NCBI GenBank assembly: GCA_913062835.1
Contig: CAJXXD010000005.1
Coordinates: 1 to 14,953, forward strand
Length of the DNA stretch: 14,953 bases
Origin: an uncultured Gammaproteobacteria bacterium
GTDB lineage: Bacteria > Pseudomonadota > Gammaproteobacteria > Pseudomonadales > Litorivicinaceae
Reading direction: 5' to 3'
Position numbers and translations under genes: made by a program. The notes below the pieces were generated by a model, which saw nothing but the letters and a program-made list of their open reading frames with translations, was not told the origin of the DNA and did no database searches. Shown here piece by piece: positions 8,425 to 14,953 of this stretch (its first letter is position 1; every line of letters begins with the position of its first letter).

Positions 8425-9942
8425 ATGTGCGGTGTGGTTGGAATTTTTGGTCGAGGCAATGTCAATCAGGCGTTATTTGATGCACTGACGGTCTTGCAAC
8501 ATCGTGGACAGGATGCGGCCGGCATGGTGACCTGTGCCAACGGCAAGTTCCATCTTAGGAAAGACAACGGGTTAGTCCGTGATGTCTTCCGAACACGTCA
8601 CATGCATTACCTCACTGGCAACATGGGAATCGGCCACGTACGGTATCCGACGGCCGGAACAAGCTCGTCGGCGGAAGCTCAGCCGTTTTAAGTGAATAGC
8701 CCCTATGGAATTTCTTTGGCGCATAACGGGAATTTGGCCAATCCCCGTGAGTTGATGCGTGATCTGTACGAAGAAGATCTGCGACACATCAACACCAGTT
8801 CAGACTCCGAAGTTCTCTTGAATGTGTTTGCGCATGAGTTGGAAGCTCGCGGGAATTTTCGTCCGACCCCCGATGATTTCTTCTCGGCGGTTGAGGGCGT
8901 GCACCGGCGGTGTCGTGGCGCGTACGGTGTGGTGGCGCTGATCAACGGCCATGGTATTTTAGGGTTTAGAGACCCCTATGGCATCCGTCCGATTTGCATT
9001 GGGCAACGGAAAACCGAGCAGGGCGTTGAGTATATGATTTCCAGCGAATCCGTGGCGCTGGATTGTGCCGGGTTTTCGTTGATTGGGGACTTGGCGCCCG
9101 GAGAAGCCGCCTTCGTCGACCAAGAAGGTCATCTGCATCGAAAGCTGTGTGCCGGACCGCAAGATCGCCATCCCTGTTTATTTGAGTATGTGTATTTGTC
9201 GCGTCCAGATTCGGTGATCGATGGCGTGTCGGTGTATCAAGCCCGAATCAACATGGGGCGCAAACTGGCCGATAAAATTCTTCGGACGCTGCCTAATCAT
9301 GACATCGATGTGGTCATTCCGATTCCGGATACCAGTCGAACCAGTGCGCTCGAAGTTGCACAGAAACTGGGTGTTCTCTTTAGAGAAGGGTTTATTAAAA
9401 ACCGATATATCGGTCGCACCTTCATCATGCCCGGACAAACAGAGCGGCAGAAATCAGTTCGTCAAAAACTGAACCCGGTCGTACAAGAATTCAAGGACCG
9501 TAATGTGCTGTTGGTGGACGATTCGATCGTGCGGGGCACGACTTGCCATCAAATTGTTGAAATGGCTAGGGATGCCGGAGCGAAAAAAGTGTATTTCGCG
9601 TCTGCAGCGCCCGCTGTGGTCTCACCCAACGTTTACGGAATCGACATGCCGGCGGCCACCGAGCTCATTGCACACGGCCGAACCACGGATGAGATCAACC
9701 AGTTGATCGGTGCCGATGGGTTGATTTATCAGGATTTAGAAGACTTGGTGGCTGCTGTGCAGGAGCTGAACCCTGAGTTAAAAACCTTTGAAGACTCCGT
9801 GTTCTCGGCCTGCTACATCACCAAAGAAGTGGATGATGCCTACTTGGAGGCGTTGGCCCGTGCTCGAAGCGATGGGGCGAAGCAGCTCGCGCTCGGTGAT
9901 AGCCAAGATGCGTGCTTAGATCTGAGGGCTGATGCTTCATGA
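8425..9942 (+). CDS. purF: Amidophosphoribosyltransferase PurF, interrupted by in-frame TAA
   Basis: PurF makes phosphoribosylamine from PRPP and glutamine, the first step of purine synthesis. The start ATG has AGGAAGG 7 bases upstream and places the N-terminal nucleophile Cys2 (MCGVVGIFG) as required for the Ntn glutaminase domain. [10 protein letters not shown] and [14 protein letters not shown] follow. Codon 89 (8689-8691) is TAA where E. coli PurF has Tyr in AQPFYVNSPYG. Beyond it the same frame continues with [26 protein letters not shown] and the PRPP loop [13 protein letters not shown]. Counting the TAA as a residue gives 505, the same as E. coli. No other conserved residue looks damaged. 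If the TAA terminates, only an 88-residue glutaminase fragment is made. The stop overlaps the metZ start. Confidence 0.92.
8689..8691 (+). other. In-frame TAA codon inside purF
   Basis: The codons read CAG CCG TTT TAA GTG AAT AGC CCC TAT GGA, that is Q-P-F-stop-V-N-S-P-Y-G. E. coli and Pseudomonas PurF have Tyr at exactly the interrupted residue. TAA is one substitution from either Tyr codon. There is no shift of frame. A GTG, the normal Val codon of the motif, follows immediately and could serve as a restart codon, though the nearest purine-rich stretch (CGGAAG) is about 12 bases upstream. Confidence 0.95.
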
Positions 9943-11150
9943 TGGATCGGGATCGGCGGCTTAAAGATCTTTTGGCGACCTGCCAGCTTGAGACTCAGGC
10001 CATCCGGACCGGATCTGAGCGGACCGCTGAGCGTGAGCACTCTGATCCTCTGTTTTTGACGTCGAGTTTTGTCTTTCCCGATGCACAAACCATGGCCGAT
10101 GCGTTTATCAACGACAATGGCTTGTCGATCTATGCGCGGGTCGACAACCCGACGGTCGATACGTTTTGCCGACGGCTTGCCGCCTTGGAAGGCGCCGAAG
10201 CATGTGAGGCAACCGCCTCGGGCATGGGCGCGATCTTGGCGACCTTGATGGCCCATTGTGCCGCCGGCGATCGGGTGGTGATGTCGACAGGCGTATTTGG
10301 TGCCACCTTAACGCTTCTTAAGAAATTTTTTGTGAAATACGGCATTGAGCTTGAGTTGGTACCGACCACCGATCTCGATGCCTGGCGTGCGGCCTTGTCG
10401 AAGCCGACCAAGCTGGCGTACTGCGAGACTCCCAGTAATCCAACCATTGAGGTGGTGGACTTGGCCGCCGTATCGGATCTGTGTCGGGCCCAGGGTACTT
10501 TGTTTGTGGTCGATAATTGTTTTATGACCCCGGTGCTGCAGAAGCCGCTGGCCTTAGGGGCTGACTTAGTGATTCATTCGGCGACCAAGCATTTGGACGG
10601 CCAGGGTCGGGTGCTGGGTGGCGCAGTGTTGGGCTCTAAGGCATTGATTGAACCTGTGACGGCCTTCATTCGGTCCGCGGGTGTGACCATGAGCGCATTT
10701 AACGCCTGGGTGTTCCTCAAAGGCCTGGAGACTCTGGAGCTTCGGATGAAGGCGCACAGTGAAAAGGCCTTGCAGTTGGCCCAATGGCTTCAGTCGCAAC
10801 CGGCCGTGTCGAAGGTCAACTATGCAGGCTTACCTACACACCCCCAAGCCGAACTGATTGCTCGCCAAAGCACCGGCGGCGGTGGTGTCTTGAGCTTCAC
10901 TTTGAAGAAAGCCACCAAGGAGGCAGCGTGGGCCTTTTTAGATGGCACATGTTTGATGTCGTTGACAGCCAATTTGGGGGATGTGCGAACCACGGTGTGT
11001 CATCCGGCTACCACCACGCACGGTCGCCTCGATCAGCCGGATCGTGATCTGATGGGTGTCAGTGATCATCTGATTAGAATCGCCGTGGGGTTGGAAGCGG
11101 TTGAAGATTTGATCGCAGATTGCCAGCGCGGGTTTACCGCGCTGGGGTAA
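9939..11150 (+). CDS. metZ: O-succinylhomoserine sulfhydrylase MetZ
   Basis: This is a PLP enzyme of the Cys/Met metabolism family (fold type I). In this genomic position it is typically the O-succinylhomoserine sulfhydrylase that makes homocysteine directly from sulfide. The internal-aldimine lysine is Lys217 in [18 protein letters not shown]. Other family motifs are [40 protein letters not shown] and the C-terminal [16 protein letters not shown]. At 403 residues it is full length. Two start codons, ATG 9939 and ATG 9942, are possible; the first overlaps the purF stop (ATGA). The purF-metZ order matches Pseudomonas. A related cystathionine gamma-synthase cannot be fully excluded from sequence alone. 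Confidence 0.9.
   Translation: MMDRDRRLKDLLATCQLETQAIRTGSERTAEREHSDPLFLTSSFVFPDAQTMADAFINDNGLSIYARVDNPTVDTFCRRLAALEGAEACEATASGMGAILATLMAHCAAGDRVVMSTGVFGATLTLLKKFFVKYGIELELVPTTDLDAWRAALSKPTKLAYCETPSNPTIEVVDLAAVSDLCRAQGTLFVVDNCFMTPVLQKPLALGADLVIHSATKHLDGQGRVLGGAVLGSKALIEPVTAFIRSAGVTMSAFNAWVFLKGLETLELRMKAHSEKALQLAQWLQSQPAVSKVNYAGLPTHPQAELIARQSTGGGGVLSFTLKKATKEAAWAFLDGTCLMSLTANLGDVRTTVCHPATTTHGRLDQPDRDLMGVSDHLIRIAVGLEAVEDLIADCQRGFTALG
11123..11145 (+). terminator. Perfect 9-bp hairpin at the 3' end of metZ (possible terminator)
   Basis: CCAGCGCGG, loop GTTTA, CCGCGCTGG is a perfect GC-rich inverted repeat that ends 2 bases before the metZ TAA. It lies between convergent metZ and htpX, where transcription from both sides should end. 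No uninterrupted T-tract follows on either strand (only CTCTTTA on the plus side), so it is not a textbook intrinsic terminator. It also encodes metZ residues. It may act as a weak terminator or as a 3' end protecting structure. Confidence 0.35.
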
Positions 11151-11157
11151 GCCCTCT

Positions 11158-12042
11158 TTACAACGCCCTCAACGCTGCAATCCGCTCATCCAGCGGTGGG
11201 TGTGTCATAAACAAACGCATCATGCTCTTGGCACCGGTGGTGCGGATACCAAAGGCCATCATGGTATCGGGTAATTCAGCAGGCAGTCCTTGCTCGGCTC
11301 TTAGACGCTCCAAGGCACCGATCATCGCAGGCGCACCGGCTAATTGGGCACCGGCCAGGTCAGCTCGGAATTCCCGTCTCCGTGAGAACCAGAAGACAAT
11401 CATTGAGGCCAGGATGCCTAGAACGATTTCTGCGACAAAGGTCACGATGTAAAACCCGGGTCCGTGACCGCGCTCGGTTTTAAACACCGCGCGGTCGATT
11501 GTGTGTCCAATGATCCGCGAGAAGAACATGACAAAGGTGTTCACCACCCCCTGAATCAGGGCCAAGGTCACCATGTCACCATTGGCGACGTGACCGATTT
11601 CATGGGCCATCACAGCGCGCGCTTCGTCTTTGCTGAAGCGGCTTAAAAGCCCTGTGCTCACTGCCACTAAGGCATTGTTTCGGTTCCAACCAGTGGCAAA
11701 GGCATTGCTGGCTTGGCTTGGAAAGATGCCCACTTCGGGCATGCCGATACCAGCCTCTTGCGCTAGTTCGGCGACCGTGTCCACCAACCAGCGTTCTTCA
11801 GCTGTTCGGGGTTCTGTAATGATTTGTGTGCCCGTACCCATGCGTGCCATGCGCTTTGACAGCAGTAAGCTCACCACAGAACCTGCCATGCCAAAAACGA
11901 AACAAAACATCAGTAGGCTGGGGAGGTTTAAATCCACGCCATTGGCTGCCAAATACCCTTCAAAGCCTAAAAGGCTCAATGTAAAACTGGCCACTAAAAT
12001 GATGGCGAGGTTGGTCATCAGAAAAAGCGCTATGCGCAACAT
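11158..12042 (-). CDS. htpX: Membrane zinc metalloprotease HtpX
   Basis: HtpX is an inner-membrane M48-family protease that degrades misfolded membrane proteins, working alongside FtsH in quality control. The start was set at ATG 12042 because it gives the family N-terminus ([20 protein letters not shown]) and has AGGAG 8 bases upstream; longer starts in the same frame are not supported. Two N-terminal membrane spans (about residues 4-25 and 33-53) precede the zinc motif HEIGH at 147-151. The third ligand is Glu224 in REFRAD, after two more hydrophobic stretches. The C-terminal [14 protein letters not shown] motif is conserved. Length is 294 residues (E. coli 293). It is convergent with metZ (7 bases apart) and divergent from msrB. 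A sigma-32-like promoter and a leader hairpin lie upstream. Confidence 0.96.
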   Translation of the reverse strand: MLRIALFLMTNLAIILVASFTLSLLGFEGYLAANGVDLNLPSLLMFCFVFGMAGSVVSLLLSKRMARMGTGTQIITEPRTAEERWLVDTVAELAQEAGIGMPEVGIFPSQASNAFATGWNRNNALVAVSTGLLSRFSKDEARAVMAHEIGHVANGDMVTLALIQGVVNTFVMFFSRIIGHTIDRAVFKTERGHGPGFYIVTFVAEIVLGILASMIVFWFSRRREFRADLAGAQLAGAPAMIGALERLRAEQGLPAELPDTMMAFGIRTTGAKSMMRLFMTHPPLDERIAALRAL

Positions 12043-12052
12043 GGTCACCACT

Positions 12053-12078
12053 CCTGTAGGTGAAAAACTTCCTACCGG
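12053..12078 (-). promoter_or_regulatory. Leader hairpin overlapping the htpX ribosome-binding site
   Basis: On the minus strand, CCGGTAGG, a 10-base loop (AAGTTTTTCA) and CCTACAGG form an 8-base stem with one mismatch. The 3' arm includes the first three bases (AGG) of the htpX Shine-Dalgarno AGGAG (12051-12055). If the transcript contains both arms, the structure could hide the ribosome-binding site. This is seen by eye; folding energy was not computed, and the same repeat is also present in any msrB leader on the other strand. Confidence 0.35.
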
Positions 12079-12082
12079 AAAG

Positions 12083-12108
12083 ATATTGGTTTTTGACTGG
12101 AGTTCAAG
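12083..12108 (-). promoter_or_regulatory. Sigma-32-like promoter for htpX
   Basis: Read on the minus strand, CTTGAAC (12108-12102) matches six of seven positions of the heat-shock -35 consensus CTTGAAA. ACCAATAT (12090-12083) matches six of eight positions of CCCCATAT, with an 11-base spacer. htpX is a known heat-shock gene in E. coli, so a sigma-32 site is expected here. A poorer sigma-70 reading (TTGAAC, 16 bases, TATCTT) overlaps it. The predicted start of transcription lies roughly 33 bases upstream of the htpX ATG. Confidence 0.4.
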
Positions 12109-12110
12109 CA

Positions 12111-12521
12111 ATGAATGAGCCTCGAGCATATAAAAAAACAGAGGATGAATGGCGGGCCGAGCTGACTGAGGAGCAATTCTATGTGACGCGCAAGAAAGGC
12201 ACCGAGCGGCCCTTCGACAATGCCTATCATGATCTTAAATCACCCGGCGAATTTCGCTGTATTTGCTGCAACACCCTGTTATTCGATTCCGAGCATAAAT
12301 TCGATTCAGGCACCGGATGGCCTAGTTTTTATCAGCCGGCCGAGCCCGGTGTCGTGGGAGAGCGCTCAGATCGATCGCTGTTTTTTATGCCTCGGACAGA
12401 AGTGGTGTGTGAACACTGCGACGCGCATTTAGGCCATGTGTTTAACGACGGCCCCACACCCACGGGCCTTCGATACTGCATTAATTCAGCCAGCTTATCG
12501 TTTGTGCCACGAGGCGACTAA
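12111..12521 (+). CDS. msrB: Peptide methionine (R)-S-oxide reductase MsrB
   Basis: MsrB reduces the R epimer of methionine sulfoxide in proteins, repairing oxidative damage in the cytoplasm. Four zinc cysteines form two CxxC pairs, Cys50/Cys53 (CICC) and Cys100/Cys103 (CEHC). The catalytic residue is Cys123 in RYCINSASL. The substrate-binding SGTGWPSFY and [10 protein letters not shown] motifs are present. The ATG 12111 was chosen because it gives 136 residues (E. coli 137) and has GGAG 9 bases upstream; an earlier in-frame start would run through the htpX promoter region. Its TAA overlaps the stop codon of the convergent glycosyltransferase gene. Pairing a stress protease divergently with a methionine-repair enzyme is plausible stress-related context, but that link is inference. 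Confidence 0.95.
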   Translation: MNEPRAYKKTEDEWRAELTEEQFYVTRKKGTERPFDNAYHDLKSPGEFRCICCNTLLFDSEHKFDSGTGWPSFYQPAEPGVVGERSDRSLFFMPRTEVVCEHCDAHLGHVFNDGPTPTGLRYCINSASLSFVPRGD

Positions 12522-14092
12522 ATCGAATCGAGTCCTTTGATTGCCACAAGGCGCCAGCCTGGGCCAGCGGCTTTGATGTCAATTGGGCGTCCGAGTGATT
12601 TCAGCTCGTTCAAGCGTGTGACGGAAATCAGCACCCATTGACCCGGTGCGGGGGCGGCCTCTGGGGTGATGGCCTCTCGATAGAATGAAAAGCTGGGCAT
12701 GCGGACGCCTTGCGATACGACATCGGCCGATTCGGCTTTTGCCATCAAGGCCGCCTGTTTGAGAGGGCGCTGTCGCGACTCGGACAGCAACGGCAGGACA
12801 ACCAATGCTATGAGTGTCAATTGCAGCCCACCCATAGCAATCAGGCGTTGACTGATGCGCCAGTGCGGGATGACAAATACCACGACCGCCATTAATGCGA
12901 TCAGTCCAACGCCCGCGCCGAGTGGCCAACCCCATTGGGTCAGCACCTGCGAGAGCAAGAGCACTTGTTCTTCATCGCGCGGATGCGTGGGCATGGGTAT
13001 ATAGGGATGTATCACCGCCAATGACAAAAGTCCCCATGGCAAGACCAACCCCGGGATTGCCCAGAAACGGCCCTTCAGTTCCGGCAGTACGCGGGCATAC
13101 AAGATAAACAAAGGCGGGGTGGAGTAGAGGACATAGTGGGGCAATTGAGTCCCGGAGGCTGACACCAAGGCCACCACTAAGGCCAACCACAAAAGCGCAA
13201 AGCGGGTTACAGGCTCTGCCCAGAACGTGCGAACGCGGAATAATATCGCAACCACTAATGCCGTATAGGGCAGGAGCATGAGGGGCATGACGAACAGGTA
13301 ATACAACGGATGGCCGCCGTGTCCGTGTAAATTGCCGGAGAACCTCTCTACGTTGTGTCTTAAGATAAAGTTTTCAAAGAAAGCCAAGCCTTGTGCTTGG
13401 TACACCCCGATTAACCAAGGCGCCAGGATGGCTGCGATAATTAACAGTCCGCGAAGAGTGAACAGGGCTCTAAAAAAGACCGTCCATTGATTTGAAGCGA
13501 GAGCCCACAGGAAAAATGCGCCACCCGGAATCAAAACGGCCACCGGTCCTTTGGTGAGGATGCCTAATGCAAGCCACAGAAACACCCGCAATTGCAGCGC
13601 ATGAGAGGGGTGGGTCAGATACCGCGCGATATCGGTGAATAACAGGGCAAACCATAAATTCAATAGGGCATCTGCAGTCGCTGCCCGCGCGATGACCAAA
13701 GTACCCAGGGTGGTGCCGACCGCTAAGGCTACAAACAGACCAAGTGTCGCTTTGCCGGTGAGTTCTCGGGCAAACCGTGCCAAAACCAACGCCCAGAGCG
13801 CCCCTGCAATCACAGATGGCAACCGGCCCATCATTTCGATGGGGACCCAGTTGGGCATCCACAGCGCAAGGCTGAGAGAAACCGCTTGCAGCCAATAGGC
13901 CAAGATGGGTTTATCGTAACGCGGCTCGCCATCTAGAGTGGTGGCGGCCCAATGGCCCCCGTCTAAGATCTCTCGCGTGGCCTCTAGAAAGGCGCCCTCA
14001 TCCAAGTCAAATAAAGGCACCCAGGTGCCCAGCAAGCCCAGCGCAATAAGGACCAGGCACAGACGCCAATCCAGTTTAGTCAGTGAGGTCAT
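12518..14092 (-). CDS. ArnT/PMT-type membrane glycosyltransferase (GT83-like)
   Basis: This is a polytopic inner-membrane protein of about 524 residues that resembles ArnT and related transferases using polyisoprenyl-phosphate sugars as donors; the sugar and acceptor cannot be told from sequence. The first periplasmic loop has the acidic pair Asp31-Glu32 ([16 protein letters not shown]) and then [13 protein letters not shown], both diagnostic for the family. A later loop has [20 protein letters not shown]. About ten to twelve hydrophobic spans follow, and the C-terminus is a soluble domain. ATG 14092 was preferred over GTG 14098 because AAAGGTG lies 5-6 bases upstream. It overlaps the upstream GT2 gene by 17 bases, so the two are co-translated. 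Its TAG overlaps the msrB stop. Confidence 0.85.
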   Translation of the reverse strand: MTSLTKLDWRLCLVLIALGLLGTWVPLFDLDEGAFLEATREILDGGHWAATTLDGEPRYDKPILAYWLQAVSLSLALWMPNWVPIEMMGRLPSVIAGALWALVLARFARELTGKATLGLFVALAVGTTLGTLVIARAATADALLNLWFALLFTDIARYLTHPSHALQLRVFLWLALGILTKGPVAVLIPGGAFFLWALASNQWTVFFRALFTLRGLLIIAAILAPWLIGVYQAQGLAFFENFILRHNVERFSGNLHGHGGHPLYYLFVMPLMLLPYTALVVAILFRVRTFWAEPVTRFALLWLALVVALVSASGTQLPHYVLYSTPPLFILYARVLPELKGRFWAIPGLVLPWGLLSLAVIHPYIPMPTHPRDEEQVLLLSQVLTQWGWPLGAGVGLIALMAVVVFVIPHWRISQRLIAMGGLQLTLIALVVLPLLSESRQRPLKQAALMAKAESADVVSQGVRMPSFSFYREAITPEAAPAPGQWVLISVTRLNELKSLGRPIDIKAAGPGWRLVAIKGLDSI

Positions 14093-14953
14093 GGTCACCT
14101 TTGGCCCAGGTGGAATGACCTGTATCCCGAGTCAAGGGTGGTTGTTTATGCGGCTTCAAGCGCGTCAGCATTTCAGCCACCAGCCCGGTCGTAATCAACT
14201 GCAACCCAACCAAGGCCAACAATACCCCTGTGATCAACAGCGGCCGATTGCCGATGTCGCCACCGAATAGTTTGCTGAGTAGCAAATAGCCAAGAGCCAA
14301 TGCCCCAAGCCCACCCGTCATGAGACCGGCTACGCCAAAGAAATGTCCGGGACGTTCTCTGAATCGGAGGAAAAACCAAGCGGCTAACAAATCTAAAATG
14401 ACCCGTGGCGTTCTGGAAATACCGTATTTTGATGTGCCGGCCGTCCGAGCCCGGTGATTAACCGGTTGTTCCGCAATCCGACTCGGATGGGTCAAGTTGG
14501 CCACCCACAAAGGGATGAATCGGTGCATCTCACCTCGGAGATCGAGTCCTTCAAGCACATCGCGCCGACCGACCTTTAGGCTGCATCCGTAGTCATGGAG
14601 TGCCACCCCAGAGACCCGGCCGATCAGCCAATTGGCGATCCGTGATGGCAAGGTGCGGTCAAGTGAGTCTTGGCGGTTCTTACGCCAGCCGCACAATAAA
14701 TCGAGTTGCTTTTCCTCCAGGGTGCTCACCATGGCAGGAATATCGGCGGGGTCGTTTTGCAGATCGCCGTCCATGGTGGAAATGAATTCCCCTTCTGCTG
14801 CTTCTATACCCGCCATGAGAGCGGAACTCTGCCCGTAGTTCTTACGCAACTCCACCACCTTCAAACGAGGATGGTCGATGCTGTACAATTCGCGCAGCGT
14901 GCCGTCGGTGGAACCATCGTCTACATACACGATTTCGTACTCTAAACCTTGCA
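14076..14953 (-). CDS. Polyisoprenyl-phosphate glycosyltransferase, GT2 family (partial)
   Basis: The frame is open to the right edge (QGLEYEIVYVDDGS), so the true start is outside the window. About 292 residues are visible. It is a GT-A fold family 2 transferase of the DPM1/ArnC/GtrB type, which moves a sugar from a nucleotide donor onto undecaprenyl phosphate. Motifs seen are VDDGSTDGT (nucleotide binding), the metal-binding TMDGDLQNDP, LHDYGCSLK and the late ARTAGTSKYGISR. Two C-terminal membrane spans (AGLMTGGLGALALGYLLL and LLITGVLLALVGLQLI) anchor it, followed by a short basic tail. It probably makes the lipid-linked sugar used by the overlapping ArnT-like gene. Which sugar is not determinable here. 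Confidence 0.85.
   Translation of the reverse strand, partial: QGLEYEIVYVDDGSTDGTLRELYSIDHPRLKVVELRKNYGQSSALMAGIEAAEGEFISTMDGDLQNDPADIPAMVSTLEEKQLDLLCGWRKNRQDSLDRTLPSRIANWLIGRVSGVALHDYGCSLKVGRRDVLEGLDLRGEMHRFIPLWVANLTHPSRIAEQPVNHRARTAGTSKYGISRTPRVILDLLAAWFFLRFRERPGHFFGVAGLMTGGLGALALGYLLLSKLFGGDIGNRPLLITGVLLALVGLQLITTGLVAEMLTRLKPHKQPPLTRDTGHSTWAKGDHDLTD

Noticed and set aside
4799-8691. Selenocysteine or pyrrolysine type recoding
   Set aside because: Those systems use UGA and UAG, not UAA, and the replaced residue is not Cys or an active-site nucleophile.
8692-9942. Independent gene starting at GTG 8692
   Set aside because: It is the in-frame remainder of purF; the motif VNSPYG continues directly from AQPF before the stop.
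11630-12118. Long plus-strand open frame opposite htpX
   Set aside because: It is antisense to a clear htpX, has composition expected from the opposite strand, and shows no recognisable motif.
1-14953. Genome-wide reassignment of TAA to a sense codon
   Set aside because: About eight genes here end with TAA at the expected family length (fimV, truA, trpF, cvpA, metZ, htpX, msrB and the GT2 gene), so TAA still works as a stop.

Overview
This window looks like a chromosomal housekeeping region of a free-living-type gammaproteobacterium with a moderately GC-rich genome. The evidence is gene order and protein similarity: a Usg/Asd-like tail, fimV, truA, trpF, trpB, trpA, accD, folC, dedD, cvpA, purF and metZ follow each other on the plus strand. 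Apart from trpBA, this is the order known from Pseudomonas and relatives. Placing trpBA between trpF and accD is a variant known from other gammaproteobacteria. I see no insertion sequence, phage gene, tRNA, rRNA or CRISPR array.

Layout: positions 1-11150 hold a tightly packed, probably co-transcribed run of twelve plus-strand genes. Most junctions are stop/start overlaps (ATGA, TGATG, TTGA), and the largest gap is about 13 bases. The run covers polar and septal envelope proteins (FimV, the SPOR protein DedD), tRNA pseudouridylation (TruA), the last steps of tryptophan synthesis (TrpF, TrpB, TrpA), fatty-acid initiation (AccD), folate polyglutamylation (FolC), colicin V production/membrane protein CvpA, the first purine step (PurF) and sulfhydrylation for methionine (MetZ). 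htpX (membrane zinc protease) lies convergently at 11158-12042 on the minus strand. It is divergent from msrB (methionine sulfoxide reductase B), with a 68-base intergenic region that carries a sigma-32-like promoter and a leader hairpin over the htpX ribosome-binding site. From 12518 to the right edge, two overlapping minus-strand genes encode a polyisoprenyl-phosphate glycosyltransferase (GT2, DPM1/ArnC type) and an ArnT/PMT-type membrane glycosyltransferase, a likely lipid-linked-sugar pair.

The standout signal is a pair of in-frame TAA codons inside otherwise full-length, well-conserved genes: trpA codon 105 (4799-4801) and purF codon 89 (8689-8691). The reading frame and family similarity continue directly on the far side of each. 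The purF codon sits where gammaproteobacterial PurF has a conserved tyrosine. The trpA codon sits at a position where families carry Tyr, Phe, Leu or Ala. Both are one substitution from a Tyr codon. TAA also ends about eight other genes here, so wholesale reassignment is not supported. The remaining options are a nonsense suppressor or context-dependent readthrough, termination-reinitiation at GTG codons just downstream, true nonsense mutations, or sequence error or alteration. TrpA also shows two unusual substitutions (Asp132 to Val and Ile66 to Asn), whereas PurF is otherwise intact.
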